In this document: positions 24,405 through 38,460 of the stretch, one piece after another
Numbering within the stretch: the first letter of the stretch is position 1
Layout: every line of letters begins with the position of its first letter
Assembly: GCF_051014685.1 (NCBI RefSeq)
Contig: NW_027478401.1
Coordinates: forward strand, 1,240,001 to 1,304,000
Reading direction: 5' to 3'
Source: Ptiloglossa arizonensis
Taxonomy: Eukaryota > Arthropoda > Insecta > Hymenoptera > Colletidae
Length of the DNA stretch: 64,000 nt
Notes under the pieces: generated by a model
The model's input: the letters and a program-made list of their open reading frames with translations, nothing else
The model's database searches: none
What the model was told of the DNA's origin: nothing
Position numbers and translations under genes: made by a program

Positions 24405-25390
24405 GGCAAAAATACACATACCATTATAATCGCGCGAGTTTCTGCTTTCAGATACAACTGGAATTTCTCGCGTTCGTCAATCCGTTCGCGAGATATGGGA
24501 GTTTGAAGTTAAGGAATGGTTGAGAAACCATCAAAATTTTCGCTGGTCTGATACTCGAAACCAATAACTGGAATGCCCTAGGGGAAAAGTACACACCCCA
24601 TTGTAATCGGGCGAGATTATGCTTTCAGATGCAACTGGAATTTCTCGAGTTGGTAATCCGTTCGCGGGATATGGGAGTTTGAAGTTAAGGAATGGTTGAG
24701 AAATCATGAAAATTTTCGCTGGTCTGATACTCGAAACCAATAACTGGAATGGCCTAGGGCAAAAATACACAGACCATTGTAATCGGGCGAGTTTCTACTT
24801 TCAGATGCAACAGGAATTTCTCGAGTTCGTCAATCCGTTCGCGAGATATGGGAGTTTGAAGTTAAGGAATGGTTGAGAAGCCATCAAAATTTTCGCTGGT
24901 CTGATACACGAAACCAATAAGCACTCTTGCCGAGAGGAAAAATACATTTACCGTTGTAATCGGGCGAGCTTCTACTTTCAGATGCAGTAGGAATTTCTCG
25001 ATTTCATCAATCCGTTCGCGAGATATGGGGGTTTGAAGTTAAGGAATGGTTGAGAAACCATCAAAATTTTCGCAAGTCTGATACTCGAAACCAATAACTA
25101 CTATTGCCTAGGGCAAAAATACACATACCGTTGTAATCGGGCGAGCTTCTACCTTCAGATGCAGTAGGAATTTCTCGATTTCATCATTCCGTTCGCGAGA
25201 TATGGGAGTTTGAAGTTAAGGAATGGTTGAGAAGCCATCAAAATTTTCGCAAGTCTGATACTCGAAACCAATAACTGGAATGGTCTAGGGGAAAAGTACA
25301 CATACCACTGTAATCGGGCGAGTTTCTGCTTTCAGATGCAACTGGAATTTCTCTAGTTCGTCAATCCGTTCGCGAGATATGGGAGTTCGA
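24405..25390 (+). repeat. Block A, copy 1 (also at 28473 and 29887)
   Basis: About 990 bp shared with 28473-29458, 4068 bp downstream (23 monomers less 3 bp), and again 1414 bp further on. Tie points: 'gcactcttgc' at 24921, 28989 and 30403, and a shared minus-strand frame at 24531, 28599 and 30013. The block carries the unusual 'cattataatcgcgcgag' monomer. In this copy that monomer is also duplicated just upstream (near 24246 and 24421). Similarity ends near 25390, where this copy has an extra monomer. Confidence 0.87.
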
Positions 25391-28254
25391 AGTTAAGGAA
25401 TGGTTGAGAGACCATCAAAATTTTCGCTGGTCTGATACTCTAAACCAATAACTGGAATGGCCTAGGGGAAAAGTACACATACCACTGTAATCGGGCGAGT
25501 TTCTGCTTTCAGATGCAACTGGAATTTCGCTAGTTCGTCAATCCGTTCGCGAGATATGGGAGTTTGAAGTTAAGGAATGGTTGAGAAACCATAAAAATCT
25601 TCGCAAGTCTGATACTCGAAAGCAATAGCTGCTATGGCCTTGGGCAAGAATACAAATACCGTTGTAATCGGGCGAGATTATGCTTTCAGATGCAACTGGA
25701 ATTTCTCGAGTTGGTAATCCGTTCGCGAGATATGGGAGTTTGAAGTTAAGGAATGGTTGAGAAATCATCAAAATTTTCGCAAGTCTGATACTCGAAACCA
25801 ATAACTACTATTGCCTAGGGCAAAAATACACATACCGTTGTAATTGGGCGAGCTTCTGCTATCAGATGCAGCAGGAATTTCTCGAGTTCGTGAATCCGTT
25901 CGCGAGATATGGGACTTTGAAGTTAAGGAATGGTTGAGAAACCATCAAAATTTTCGCTGGTCTGATACTCTAAACCAATAACTGGAATGGCCCAGGGGAA
26001 AAGTACACATACCACTGTAATCGGGCGAGTTTCTGCTTTCAGATGCAACTGGAATTTCTCTAGTTCGTCAATCCGTTCGCGAGATATGGGACTTTGAAGT
26101 TAAGGAATGGTTGAGAAGTCATCAAAATTTGCGCAAGTCTGATACTCGAAACCAATAACTACTATTGCCTAGGGCAAAAATACACATACCGTTGTAATTG
26201 GGCGAGCTTCTGCTATCAGATGCAGCAGGAATTTCTCGAGTTCGTGAATCCGTTCGCGAGATATGGGACTTTGAAGTTAAGGAATGTTTGAGAAACCATC
26301 AAAATTTTCGCTGGTCTGATACTCGAAACCAATAACTGGAATGGCCTAGGGGAAAAGTACACATACCACTGTAATCGGGCGAGTTTCTGCATTCAGATGC
26401 AACTAGAATTTCTCTGGTTCGTCAATCCGTTCGCGAGATATGGGAGTTTGAAGTTAAGGAATGGTTGATAAATCATGAAAATTTTCGCTGGTCTGATACT
26501 CGAAACCAATAACTGGAATGGCCTAGGGCAAAAATACACAGACCATTGTAATCGGGCGAGTTTCTACTTTCAGATGCAACAGGAATTTCTCGAGTTCGTC
26601 AATCCGTTCATGAGATATGGGAGTTTGAAGTTAAGGAATGGTTGAGAAGCCATCAAAATTTTCGCAAGTCTGATACTCGAAACCAATAACTGCTATGGCC
26701 TAGGGCAAAAATACACATACCGTTGTATTTGGGCGAGCTTCTGCTTTCAGATGCAGCTGGAATTTCTCGAGTTCGTGAAACCGTTCGCGAGATATGGGAG
26801 TTTGAAGTTAAGGAATGGTTGAGAAACCATCAAAATTTTCGCTGGTCTGATACTCTAAACCAATAACTGGAATGGCCTAGGGGAAAAGTACACATACCAC
26901 TGTAATCGGGCGAGTTTCTGCTTTCAGATGCAACTGGAATTTCTCTAGTTCGTCAATCCGTTCGCGAGATATGGGAGTATGAAGTTAAGGAATGGTTGAG
27001 AAATCATCAAAATTTTCGCAAGTCTGATACCCGAAACCAATAACTACTATTGCCTAGGGCAAAAATACACATACCGTTGTAATCGGGCGAGCTTCTACTT
27101 TCAGATGCAGTAGGAATTTCTCGATTTCATCAATCCGTTCGCGAGATATGGGGGTTTGAAGTTAAGGAATGGTTGAGAAACCATCAAAATTTTCGCAAGT
27201 CTGATACTCGAAACCAATAACTACTATTGCCTAGGGCAAAAATACACATACCGTTGTAATCGGGCGAGCTTCTACTTTCAGATGCAGTAGGAATTTCTCG
27301 ATTTCATCAATCCGTTCGCGAGATATGGGAGTTTGAAGTTAAGGAATGGTTGAGAAGCCATCAAAATTTTCGCAAGTCTGATTCTCGAAACCAATAACTG
27401 GAATGGCCTAGGGGAAAAGTACACATACCACTGTAATCGGGCGAGTGTGTGCTTTCAGATGCAACTGGAATTTCTCTAGTTCGTCAATCCGTTCGCGAGA
27501 TATGGGAGTTTGAAGTTAAGGAATGGTTGAGAAACCATAAAAATTTTCGCAAGCCTGATACTCGAAACCAATAACTACTATTGCCTAGGGCAAAAATACA
27601 CATACCGTTGTAATTGGGCGAGCTTCTGCTATCAGATGCAGCAGGAATTTCTCGAGTTCGTGAATCCGTTCCCGAGATATGGGACTTTGAAGTTAAGGAA
27701 TGGTTGAGAAACCATCAAAATTTTCGCTGGTCTGATACTCGAAACCAATAACTGGAATGGCCTAGGGGAAAAGTACACATACCACTGTAATCGGGCGAGT
27801 TTCTGCTTTCAGATGCAACTGGAATTTCTCTAGTTCGTCAATCCGTTCGCGAGATATGGGAGTTTGAAGTTAAGGAATGGTTGAGAAACCATAAAAATTT
27901 TCGCAAGTCTGATACTCGAAACCAATAGCTGCTATGGCCTAGGGCAAAAGTACAAATACCGTTGTAATCGGGCGAGATTATGCTTTCAGATGCAACTGGA
28001 ATTTCTCGAGTTGGTAATCCGTTCGCGAGATATGGGAGTTTGAAGTTAAGGAATGGTTGAGAAGTCATCAAAATTTGCGCAAGTCTGATACTCGAAACCA
28101 ATATCTACTATTGCCTAGGACAAAAATACACATACCGTTGTAATTGGGCGAGCTTCTGCTATCAGATGCAGCAGGATTTTCTCGAGTTCGTGAATCCGTT
28201 CGCGAGATATGGGACTTTGAAGTTAAGGAATGTTTGAGAAACCATCAAAATTTT

Positions 28255-31082
28255 CGCTGGTCTGATACTCGAAACCAATAACTGGAATGGCCTAGGGGAA
28301 AAGTACACATACCACTGTAATCGGGCGAGTTTCTGCATTCAGATGCAACTGGAATTTCTCTGGTTCGTCAATCCGTTCGCGAGATATGGGAGTTTGAAGT
28401 TAAGGAATGGTTGAGAAATCATCAAAATTTTCGCAAGTCTGATAATCGAAACCAATAACTCCTATGGCCTAGGGCAAAAATACACATACCATTATAATCG
28501 CGCGAGTTTCTGCTTTCAGATACAACTGGAATTTCTCGCGTTCGTCAATCCGTTCGCGAGATATGGGAGTTTGAAGTTAAGGAATGGTTGAGAAACCATC
28601 AAAATTTTCGCTGGTCTGATACTCGAAACCAATAACTGGAATGGCCTAGGGGAAAAGTACACACCCCATTGTAATCGGGCGAGATTATGCTTTCAGATGC
28701 AGCTGGAATTTCTCGAGTTGGTAATCCGTTCGCGGGATATGGGAGTTTGAAATTAAGGAATGGTTGAGAAATCATGAAAATTTTCGCTGGTCTGATACTC
28801 GAAACCAATAACTGGAATGGCCTAGGGCAAAAATACACAGACCATTGTAATCGGGCGAGTTTCTACTTTCAGATGCAACAGGAATTTCTCGAGTTCGTCA
28901 ATCCGTTCGCGAGATATGGGAGTTTGAAGTTAAGGAATGGTTGAGAAGCCATCAAAATTTTCGCTGGTCTGATACACGAAACCAATAAGCACTCTTGCCG
29001 AGAGGAAAAATACATTTACCGTTGTAATCGGGCGAGCTTCTACTTTCAGATGCAGTAGGAATTTCTCGATTTCATCAATCCGTTCGCGAGATATGGGGGT
29101 TTGAAGTTAAGGAATGGTTGAGAAACCATCAAAATTTTCGCAAGTCTGATACTCGAAACCAATAACTACTATTGCCTAGGGCAAAAATACACATACCGTT
29201 GTAATCGGGCGAGCTTCTACCTTCAGATGCAGTAGGAATTTCTCGATTTCATCAATCCGTTCGCGAGATATGGGAGTTTGAAGTTAAGGAATGGTTGAGA
29301 AGCCATCAAAATTTTCGCAAGTCTGATACTCGAAACCAATAACTGGAATGGTCTAGGGGAAAAGTACACATACCACTGTAATCGGGCGAGTTTCTGCTTT
29401 CAGATGCAACTGGAATTTGTCTAGTTCGTCAATCCGTTCGCGAGATATGGGAGTTTGAAGTTAAGGAATGGTTGAGAAACCATAAAAATTTTCGCAAGTC
29501 TGATACTCGAAAGCAATAGCTGCTATGGCCTAGGGCAGGAATACAAATACCGTTGTAATCGGGCGAGATTATGCTTTCAGATGCAACTGGAATTTCTCGA
29601 GTTGGTAATCCGTTCGCGAGATATGGGAGTTTGAAGTTAAGGAATGGTTGAGAAACCATAAAAATTTTCGCAAGCCTGATACTCGAAACCAATAACTGGA
29701 ATGGCCTAGGGGAAAAGTTCACATACCACTGTAATCGGGCGAGTTTCTGCATTCAGATGCAACTGGAATTTCTCTGGTTCGTCAATCCGTTCGCGAGATA
29801 TGGGAGTTTGAAGTTAAGGAATGGTTGAGAAATCATCAAAATTTTCGCAAGTCTGATAATCGAAACCAATAACTCCTATGGCCTAGGGCAAAAATACACA
29901 TACCATTATAATCGCGCGAGTTTCTGCTTTCAGATACAACTGGAATTTCTCGCGTTCGTCAATCCGTTCGCGAGATATGGGAGTATGAAGTTAAGGAATG
30001 GTTGAGAAACCATCAAAATTTTCGCTGGTCTGATACTCGAAACCAATAACTGGAATGGCCTAGGGGAAAAGTACACACCCCATTGTAATCGGGCGAGATT
30101 ATGCTTTCAGATGCAACTGGAATTTCTCGAGTTGGTAATCCGTTCGCGGGATATGGGAGTTTGAAGTTAAGGAATGGTTGAGAAATCATGAAAATTTTCG
30201 CTGGTCTGATACTCGAAACCAATAACTGGAATGGCCTAGGGCAAAAATACACAGACCATTGTAATCGGGCGAGTTTCTACTTTCAGATGCAACAGGAATT
30301 TCTCGAGTTCGTCAATCCGTTCGCGAGATATGGGAGTTTGAAGTTAAGGAATGGTTGAGAAGCCATCAAAATTTTCGCTGGTCTGATACACGAAACCAAT
30401 AAGCACTCTTGCCGAGAGGAAAAATACATTTACCGTTGTAATCGGGCGAGCTTCTACTTTCAGATGCAGTAGGAATTTCTCGATTTCATCAATCCGTTCG
30501 CGAGATATGGGGGTTTGAAGTTAAGGAATGGTTGAGAAACCATCAAAATTTTCGCAAGTCTGATACTCGAAACCAATAACTACTATTGCCTAGGGCAAAA
30601 ATACACATACCGTTGTAATCGGGCGAGCTTCTACCTTCAGATGCAGTAGGAATTTCTCGATTTCATCAATCCGTTCGCGAGATATGGGAGTTTGAAGTTA
30701 AGGAATGGTTGAGAAGCCATCAAAATTTTCGCAAGTCTGATACTCGAAACCAATAACTGGAATGGTCTAGGGGAAAAGTACACATACCACTGTAATCGGG
30801 CGAGTTTCTGCTTTCAGATGCAACTGGAATTTGTCAAGTTCGTCAATCCGTTCGCGAGATATGGGAGTTTGAAGTTAAGGAATGGTTGAGAAACCATAAA
30901 AATTTTCGCAAGTCTGATACTCGAAAGCAATAGCTGCTATGGCCTAGGGCAGGAATACAAATACCGTTGTAATCGGGCGAGATTATGCTTTCAGATGCAA
31001 CTGGAATTTCTCGAGTTGGTAATCCGTTCGCGAGATATGGGAGTTTGAAGTTAAGGAATGGTTGAGAAGCCATAAAAATTTT
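28255..31082 (+). repeat. 8-mer tandem duplication, 1414 bp unit, two copies
   Basis: Units 28255-29668 and 29669-31082 lie directly end to end. Markers 1414 bp apart: 'gataatcg' at 28441 and 29855, 'ctgcattcag' near 28333 and 29747, and 'gcactcttgc' at 28989 and 30403. The copies are nearly identical by eye. The unit equals 8 x 177 less 2 bp, the losses being in the 'gagttggtaatccg' monomers. This is the clearest contiguous multi-monomer repeat in the window. Confidence 0.92.
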
Positions 31083-31560
31083 CGCAAGTCTGATACTCGA
31101 AACCAATAACTGGAATGGTCTAGGGGAAAAGTACACATACCACTGTAATCGGGCGAGTTTCTGCTTTCAGATGCAACTGGAATATGTCAAGTTCGTCAAT
31201 CCGTTCGCGAGATATGGGAGTTTGAAGTTAAGGAATGGTTGAGAAACCATAAAAATTTTCGCAAGTCTGATACTCGAAAGCAATAGCTGCTATGGCCTAG
31301 GGCAGGAATACAAATACCGTTGTAATCGGGCGAGATTATGCTTTCAGATGCAACTGGAATTTCTCGAGTTGGTAATCCGTTCGCGAGATATGGGAGTTTG
31401 AAGTTAAGGAATGGTTGAGAAACCATCAAAATTTTCGCTGGTCTGATACTCGAAACCAATAACTGGAATGGCCTAGGGGAAAAGTACACATACCACTGTA
31501 ATCGGGCGAGTTTCTGCTTTCAGATGCAACTGGAATTTCTCTAGTTCGTCAATCCGTTCG
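30820..31560 (+). repeat. Dimer duplication, 353 bp period
   Basis: The right end of the 1414-bp unit is followed by a further copy of its last two monomers: frames at 30843-31136 and 31196-31489 on the minus strand are almost the same, 353 bp apart. Shared markers are 'cgaaagcaatagctgc', 'gggcaggaatac' and 'gtcaagttcgtc'. It is nested at the end of the 8-mer, so it is younger than it. Confidence 0.87.
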
Positions 31561-34500
31561 CGAGATATGGGAGTTTGAAGTTAAGGAATGGTTGAGAAAC
31601 CATAAAAATTTTCGCAAGTCTGATACTCGAAACAAATAACTACTATTGCCTAGGGCAAAAATACACATACCGTTGTAATTGGGCGAGCTTCTGCTATCAG
31701 ATGCAGCAGGAATTTCTCGAGTTCGTGAATCCGTTCCCGAGATATGGGACTTTGAAGTTAAGGAATGGTTGAGAAACCATCAAAATTTTCGCTGGTCTGA
31801 TACTCGAAACCAATAACTGGAATGGCCTAGGGGAAAAGTACACATACCACTGTAATCGGGCGAGTTTCTGCATTCAAATGCAACTCGAATTTCTCTGGTT
31901 CGTCAATCCGTTCGCGAGATATGGGAGTTTGAAGTTAAGGAATGGTTGAGAAATCATCAAAATTTTCGCAAGTCTGATACCCGAAACCAATAACTACTAT
32001 TGCCTAGGGCAAAAGTACACATACCGTTGTAATCGGGCGAGATTCTACTTTCAGATGCAGCAGGAATTTCTCGAGTTCATCAATCCGTTCGCGAGATATG
32101 GGAGATTGAAGTTAAGGAATGGTTGAGAAGCCATCAAAATTTTCGCAAGTCTGGTACTCGAAACCAATAACTCCTATGGCCTAGGGCAGAAATACACATA
32201 CCATTATAATCGGGCGAGTTTCTGCTTTCAGATACAACTGGAATTTCTCGCGTTCGTCAATCCGTTCGCGAGATATGGGAGTTTGAAGTTAAGGAATGGT
32301 TGATGAACCATCAAAATTTTCGCTGGTCTGATACTCGAAACCAATAACTGGAATGGCCTAGGGGAAAAGTACACACCCCATTGTAATCGGGCGAGTTTCT
32401 ACTTTCAGATGCAACAGGAATTTCTCGAGTTCGTCAATCCGTTCGCGAGATATGGGAGTTTGAAGTTAAGGAATGGTTGAGAAACCATAAAAATTTTCTC
32501 AAGTCTGATACTCGAAACCAATAGCTTCTATGGCCTAGGGCAAAAGTACAAATACCGTTGTAATCGGGCGAGATTATGCTTTCAGATGCAACTGGAATTT
32601 CTCGAGTTGGTAATCCGTTCGCGAGATATGGGAGTTTGAAGTTAAGGAATGGTTGAGAAATCATCAAAATTTGCGCAAGTCTGATACTCGAAACCAATAA
32701 CTACTATTGCCTAGGGCAAAAATACACATACCGTTGTAATCGGGCGATCATCTACCTTCAGATGCAACAGGAATTTCTCGAGATCGTCAATCCGTTCGCG
32801 AGATATGGGAGTTTGAATTTAAGGAATGGTTGAGAAACCATCAAAACTTTCACAATTCTGATGCTAGAAAAGAATAACTGGAATGGCATAGGGGAAAAAA
32901 TACACATACCGTTGTAATCGGGCGAGTTTCTGCTTTCAGATGCAAAAGGAATTTCTCGAGTTCGTCAATCCGTTCGCGAGATATGGGAGTTTGAACGTTA
33001 AAGAATGGTAGAGAAACCATCAAAATTTGCGCAAGGCTGATACTCGAAACCAGTAACTACTATGGCCTATGGCAAAAGTACACATACCTTTGTAATCGGG
33101 CGAGTTTCTGTTTTCAGATGCAATAGCAATTTCTCGAGTTCGTCAATCCGTTCGCGAGATATGGGAGTTTGAACGTTAAGGAATGCTTGAGAAACCATCA
33201 AAATTTGCGCTAGTCTGATACTCGAAACCAATAAATACTATGGCCTATGGCAAAAATACACATACCGTTGTAATCGGGCGAGTTTCTGCTTTCAGATGCA
33301 GCAGGAATTTCTCGAGTTCGTCAATCCGTTCGCGAGATATGGAAGTGTGAAGTTAAGGAATGGTTGCGAAACCATCAAAATTTTCGCAAGTCTGATACTC
33401 GAAACCAATAACTACAATGGCCTAGGGTAAAAATACATATACCATTGTAATTGGGCGAGTTTCTGCTTTCAGATACAACAGGAATTTTTCGAGTTCGTCA
33501 ATCCGTTCGCGAGAAATGGGATATTGAAGTTAAGGAATGGTTGAGAAACCATCAAAATTTTCGCAAGTCTGATACTCGAAACAAATAACTACTTTTGCCT
33601 AGGGCAAAAATACACATACCGTTGTAATCGGGCGAGTTTCTGCTTTCAGATCCAAGAGGAACTTCTCGAGTTCGTCAATCCGTTCGCGAGATATGGGAGT
33701 TTGAAGTTAAGGAATGGTTGAGAAACCATCAAAATTTTCGCAAGCCTGATACTCGAAACGAATAACTACAATGGCCTAGAACAAAAAAAAACACATACCG
33801 TTGTAATCGGGCGGGTTTCTGCTTTCAGATGCAGCAGGAATTTCTCGTGTTCGTCAATCCGTTCGCGAGATATGGGAGTTTGAACGTTAAAGAATGGTTG
33901 AGAAACCATCAAAATTTGCGCAAGGCTAATACTCGAAACCAGTAACTACTATGGCCTATGGCAAAAGTACACATACCTATGTAATCGGGCGAGTTTCTGT
34001 TTTCAGATGCAATAGCAATTTCTCGAGTTCGTCAATCCGTTCGCGAGATATGGGAGTTTGAACGTTAAGGAATGCTTGAGAAACCATCAAAATTTGCGCT
34101 AGTCTGATACTCGAAACCAATAACTACTCTGGCCTATGGCAAAAATACACATACCGTTGTAATCCGGCGAGTTTCTGCTTTCAGATGCAGCAGGAATTTC
34201 TCGAGTTCGTCAATCCGTTCGCGAGATATGGAAGTGTGAAGTTAAGGAATGGTTGCGAAACCATCAAAATTTTCGCAAGTCTGATACTCGAAACCAATAA
34301 CTACAATGGCCTAGGGTAAAAATACACATGCCATTGTAATCGGACGAGTTTCTGCTTTCAGATGCAACTGGAATTTCTCTAGGTCATCAAACCGTTCGCG
34401 AGATTTGGGGGTTTGAAGTTAAGGAATGGTTGAGAAATCATCAAAATTTTCGCAAGTCTGATTCTCGAAACCAATAACTTCTATTGCCTAGGGCAAAAAC

Positions 34501-37500
34501 ACACATACCGTTGTATTCGAGCGAGTTTCTACTTTCAGATCCAACAGGAATTTCCCGAGTTCGTCTATCCGTTCGCGAGATATGGGAGTTTGAGGTTAGG
34601 GAATTGTTGAGAAACCATCAAAATTTTCGTAAATCTGATACTCGAAACCAATAACTACTATGTTCTAGGGAAAAAATAAACACACCATTGTAATCGATCG
34701 AGTTTCTGCTTTCAGATGCAAAAGGAATTTCTGCAGTTCGTCAATCCGTTCGCTAGATATGGGAGTTTGAAGTTAAGGAATGGTTGAGAAAGCATCAAAA
34801 TTTTCGCAAGTCTGATTCTCGAAACCAATAACTTCTATTGCCTAGGGCAAAAACACACATACCGTTGTAATCGGGCGTGCTTCTACCTTCAGATGCAGCA
34901 GGAATTTCCCGTGTTCTTCTATCCGTTCGCGAGATATGGGAGTTTGAAGATAAGGAATGGTTGAGAAACCATCAAAATTTTCGCTGGTCTGCTACTCGAA
35001 ACCAATAACTGGAATGGTCTAGGGGAAAAGTACACATACCATTGTAATCGGGCGAGTTTCTGCTTTCAGATGCAACTGGAATTTCTCTAGTTCGTCAATC
35101 CGTTCGCGAGATATGGGATTTTGAAGTTAAGGAATTGTTGAGAAACCATCAAAATTTTCGCAAGTCTGATACTCGAAACCAATAACTACAATTGCCTAGG
35201 GCAAAAATGCACATACCGTTGTAATCCGGCGAGCTTCTACCTTCAGATGCAGCAGGAATTTCCCGTGTTCTTCTATCCGTTCGCGAGATATGGGAGTTTG
35301 AAGTTAAGGAATGGTTGAGAAACCATCAAAATTTTCGCTGGTCTGCTACTCGAAACCAATAACTGCTATGGCCTAGGGCAAAAATACACATACCATTGTA
35401 ATCGGGCGAGTTTCTGCTTCCAGATGCAACAGGAATTTCTCGAGTTCGTCAATCCGTTCGCGAGATATGGGAGTGTGAAGTTAAGGAATGGTTGAGAAAT
35501 CATCAAAATTTTCGCAAGTCTGATACTCGAAACCAATAACTACTATTGCCTAGGGCAAAGATACACATACCGTTGTAATCGGGCGATCTTCTACCTTCAG
35601 ATGCAACAGGAATTTCTCGAGTTCGTCAATCCGTTCGCGAGATATGGGAGTTTGAAGTTAAGGAATGGTTGAGAACCCATCAAAATTTTCGCAAGTCTGA
35701 TACTCGAAACCGACAAGTACTATTGCCGAGGGGAAAAATAAACATACCGTTGTAATCGGGTGAGTTTCCACTTTCAGATGCAACATGAATTTCAAGAGTT
35801 CGTCAATCCGTTCTCGAGATATGGGAGATTGAAGTTAAGGAATGGTTGAGAAACCATCAAAATTTTCGCTGGTCTGCTACTCGAAACCAATAACTACTAT
35901 TGCCTAGGGCAAAAATACACATACCGTTGTAATCGGGCGAGCTTCTACCTTCAGATGTAGCAGGAAATTCTCGAGTTCGTCAATCCGTTCGCGAGATATG
36001 GGAGTTCGAAGTTGAGGAATGGTTGAGAAACCATCAAAATTTTCGCATGTCTGATACTCGAAACCAATAACTGGAATGGTCTAGGGGAAAAGTACACACA
36101 CCATTGTAATCGGGCGAGTTTCTGCTTTCAGATGCAACCGGAATTTCTCTAGTTAGTCAATCCGTTCGCGAGATATGGGAGTTTGAAGTTATGGAATGGT
36201 TGAGAAACCATCAAAATTTTCGCAAGTCTGATACTCGTACCAATAACTTCTATTGCCTAGGGCAAAAATACACACGCCATTGTAATCGGGCGAGTTTCTG
36301 CTTTCAGATGCAACAGGAATTTCTCGAGTTCGTCAATCCGTTCGCGAGATATGGGAGTCTGAAGTTACGGAATGATTGAGAAACCATCAAAATTTTCGCA
36401 AGTCTGATACTCGAAACCAATAACTACAATTGCATAGGGCAAAATACGCCTACCGTTGTAATCGGGCGAGTTTCTGATTCAGATGCAACACGAATGTCTC
36501 GAGTTCTTCAATCCGTTCGCGAGATATGGGAGTTTGAAATTAAGGAATGGTTGAGAATCCATCAAAATTTTCGCAAGTCTGATACTCGAAACCAATAACT
36601 ACTATTGCCTAGGGCAAAAATACACATACGATTGTAATCGGGCGAGCTTCTACCTTCTGATGCAGCCGGAATTTCTCGAGTTCGTCAATCCGTTCGCGAG
36701 ATATGGGAGTTTGATGTTAAGGAATGGTTGAGAAACCATCAAAACTGTCGCATGTCTGATACTCGAAACCAATAACTACTATGTCCTAGGGCAAAAATAC
36801 ACATACCGTTGTAATCGGGCGAGTTTCTGCTTTCAGATGCAACAGGTATTTCTCGAGTTCTTCAATCCGTTCGCGAGGAATGGGAGTTTGAGGTTAGGGA
36901 ATTGTTGAGAAACCATCAAAATTTTCGTAAATCTGATACTCGAAACCAATAACTACTATGTTCTAGGGCAAAAATACACATACCGTTGTAATCGGGCGAG
37001 TTTCTGCTTTCAGATGCAGCAGGAATATCTCGAGTTCGTCAATCCGTTCGCGAGATATGGGAGTTTGAAATTAAGGAATGGTTGAGAATCCATCAAAATT
37101 TTCGCAAGTCTGATACTCGAAACCAATAACTACTATTGCCTAGGGCAAAAATACACATACGATTGTAATCGGGCGAGCTTCTACCTTCTGATGCAGCCGG
37201 AATTTCTCGAGTTCGTCAATCCGTTCGCGAGATATGGGAGTTTGAAGTTAAGGAATGGTTGAGAAACTATCAAAAGGTTCGCTGGTCTGATACTCGAAAC
37301 CAATAACTGGAATGGCCTAGCGGAAAAGTACACATACCACTGTAATCGGGCGATCTTCTACCTTCAGATGCAACAGGAATTTCTCGAGTTCGTCAATCCG
37401 TTCGCGAGATATGGGAGTTTGAAGTTAAGGAATGGTTGAGAAATCATCAAAATTTTCGCAAGTCTGATACTCGAAACCAATAACTACTAATGCCTAGGGC

Positions 37501-38460
37501 AAAAATACACATACCGTTGTAATCGGGCGAGTTTCTACTTTCAGATGCAACAGGAATTTCTCGAGATCGTCAATCCGTTCGAGAGATATGGGAGTTTGAA
37601 GTTAAGGAATGTTTGAGAAGCCATCAAAATTATCGCAAGTCTGATACTCGAAACCAATAACTGGAATGGCCTAGGGGAAAAGTACACATACCATTGTAAT
37701 CGGACGAGTTTCTGCTTTCAGATACAACAGGAATTTCTCGAGTTCGTCAATCCGTTCGCGAGATATGGGAGTTTGAAGTTAAGGATTGGTTCAGAAACCG
37801 TCAAAATTTTCGCAAGTCTGATTCTCGAAACCAATAACTTCTATTGCCTAGGGCAAAAACACACATACCGTTGTATTCGAGCGAGTTTCTACTTTCAGAT
37901 CCAACAGGAATTTCCCGAGTTCGTCTATCCGTTCGCGAGATATGGGAGTTTGAAGTTAAGGAATGGTTGAGAAACCATCAAAATGTTCGCTGGTCTGCTA
38001 CACGAAACCAATAACTGCTATGGCCTACGGCACAAATACACATACCATTGTAATCGGGCGGGTTTCTGCTTTCAGATGCAACAGGAATTTCTCGAGTTCG
38101 TCAATCCGTTCGCGAGATATGGGAGTGTGAAGTTAAGGAATGGTTGAGAAATCATCAAAATTTTTGCAAGTCTGATACTCGAAACCAATAACTACTATTG
38201 CCTAGGGCAAAAATACACATACTGTTGTAATCGGGCGAGTCTCTGCTTTCAGATGCAACAGGAATTTCTCGAGATCGTCAATCCGTTCGCAAGATATGGG
38301 AGTTTGAAGTTACGGAATGGTTGAGAAACAATCAAAATTGTAGTAAGTCTGATACGCGAAACCAATAACTTCTATTGCCTAGGGCAAAAATACACATACC
38401 GTTGTATTCGAGCGAGTTTCTACTTTCAGACGCAACAGGAATTTCCCGAGTTCGTCAATC

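Larger units (their letters stand above)
21101..32720 (+). repeat. Array segment 5: 'gcaactgg' and 'ccactgtaat' subfamily
   Basis: About 66 monomers dominated by 'taccactgtaatcggg', 'gatgcaactggaatttctc' and a form with 'gcgagattatgc' followed by 'gagttggtaatccg', which is one base shorter than 'gagttcgtcaatccg'. Variants recur at multiples of the monomer: the form with 'gggactttgaag' and 'gtgaatccg' occurs near 23770, 25890, 26245, 27665, 28195 and 31725. The first 1.5 kb (to about 22,600) is more mixed and resembles segments 3 and 4. Confidence 0.85.

Noticed and set aside
22763..31489. Minus-strand frames of 79-107 codons beginning MYF.PRPFQLL or MVSSIRLA
   Set aside because: They are the reverse complement of the same monomers, and recur once per higher-order copy. 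No independent sign of coding.
33783..33792. A9 run as a poly(A) tail of a retroposed element
   Set aside because: It is the monomer's own A-tract lengthened by two bases with the T changed; the flanks are normal satellite on both sides.
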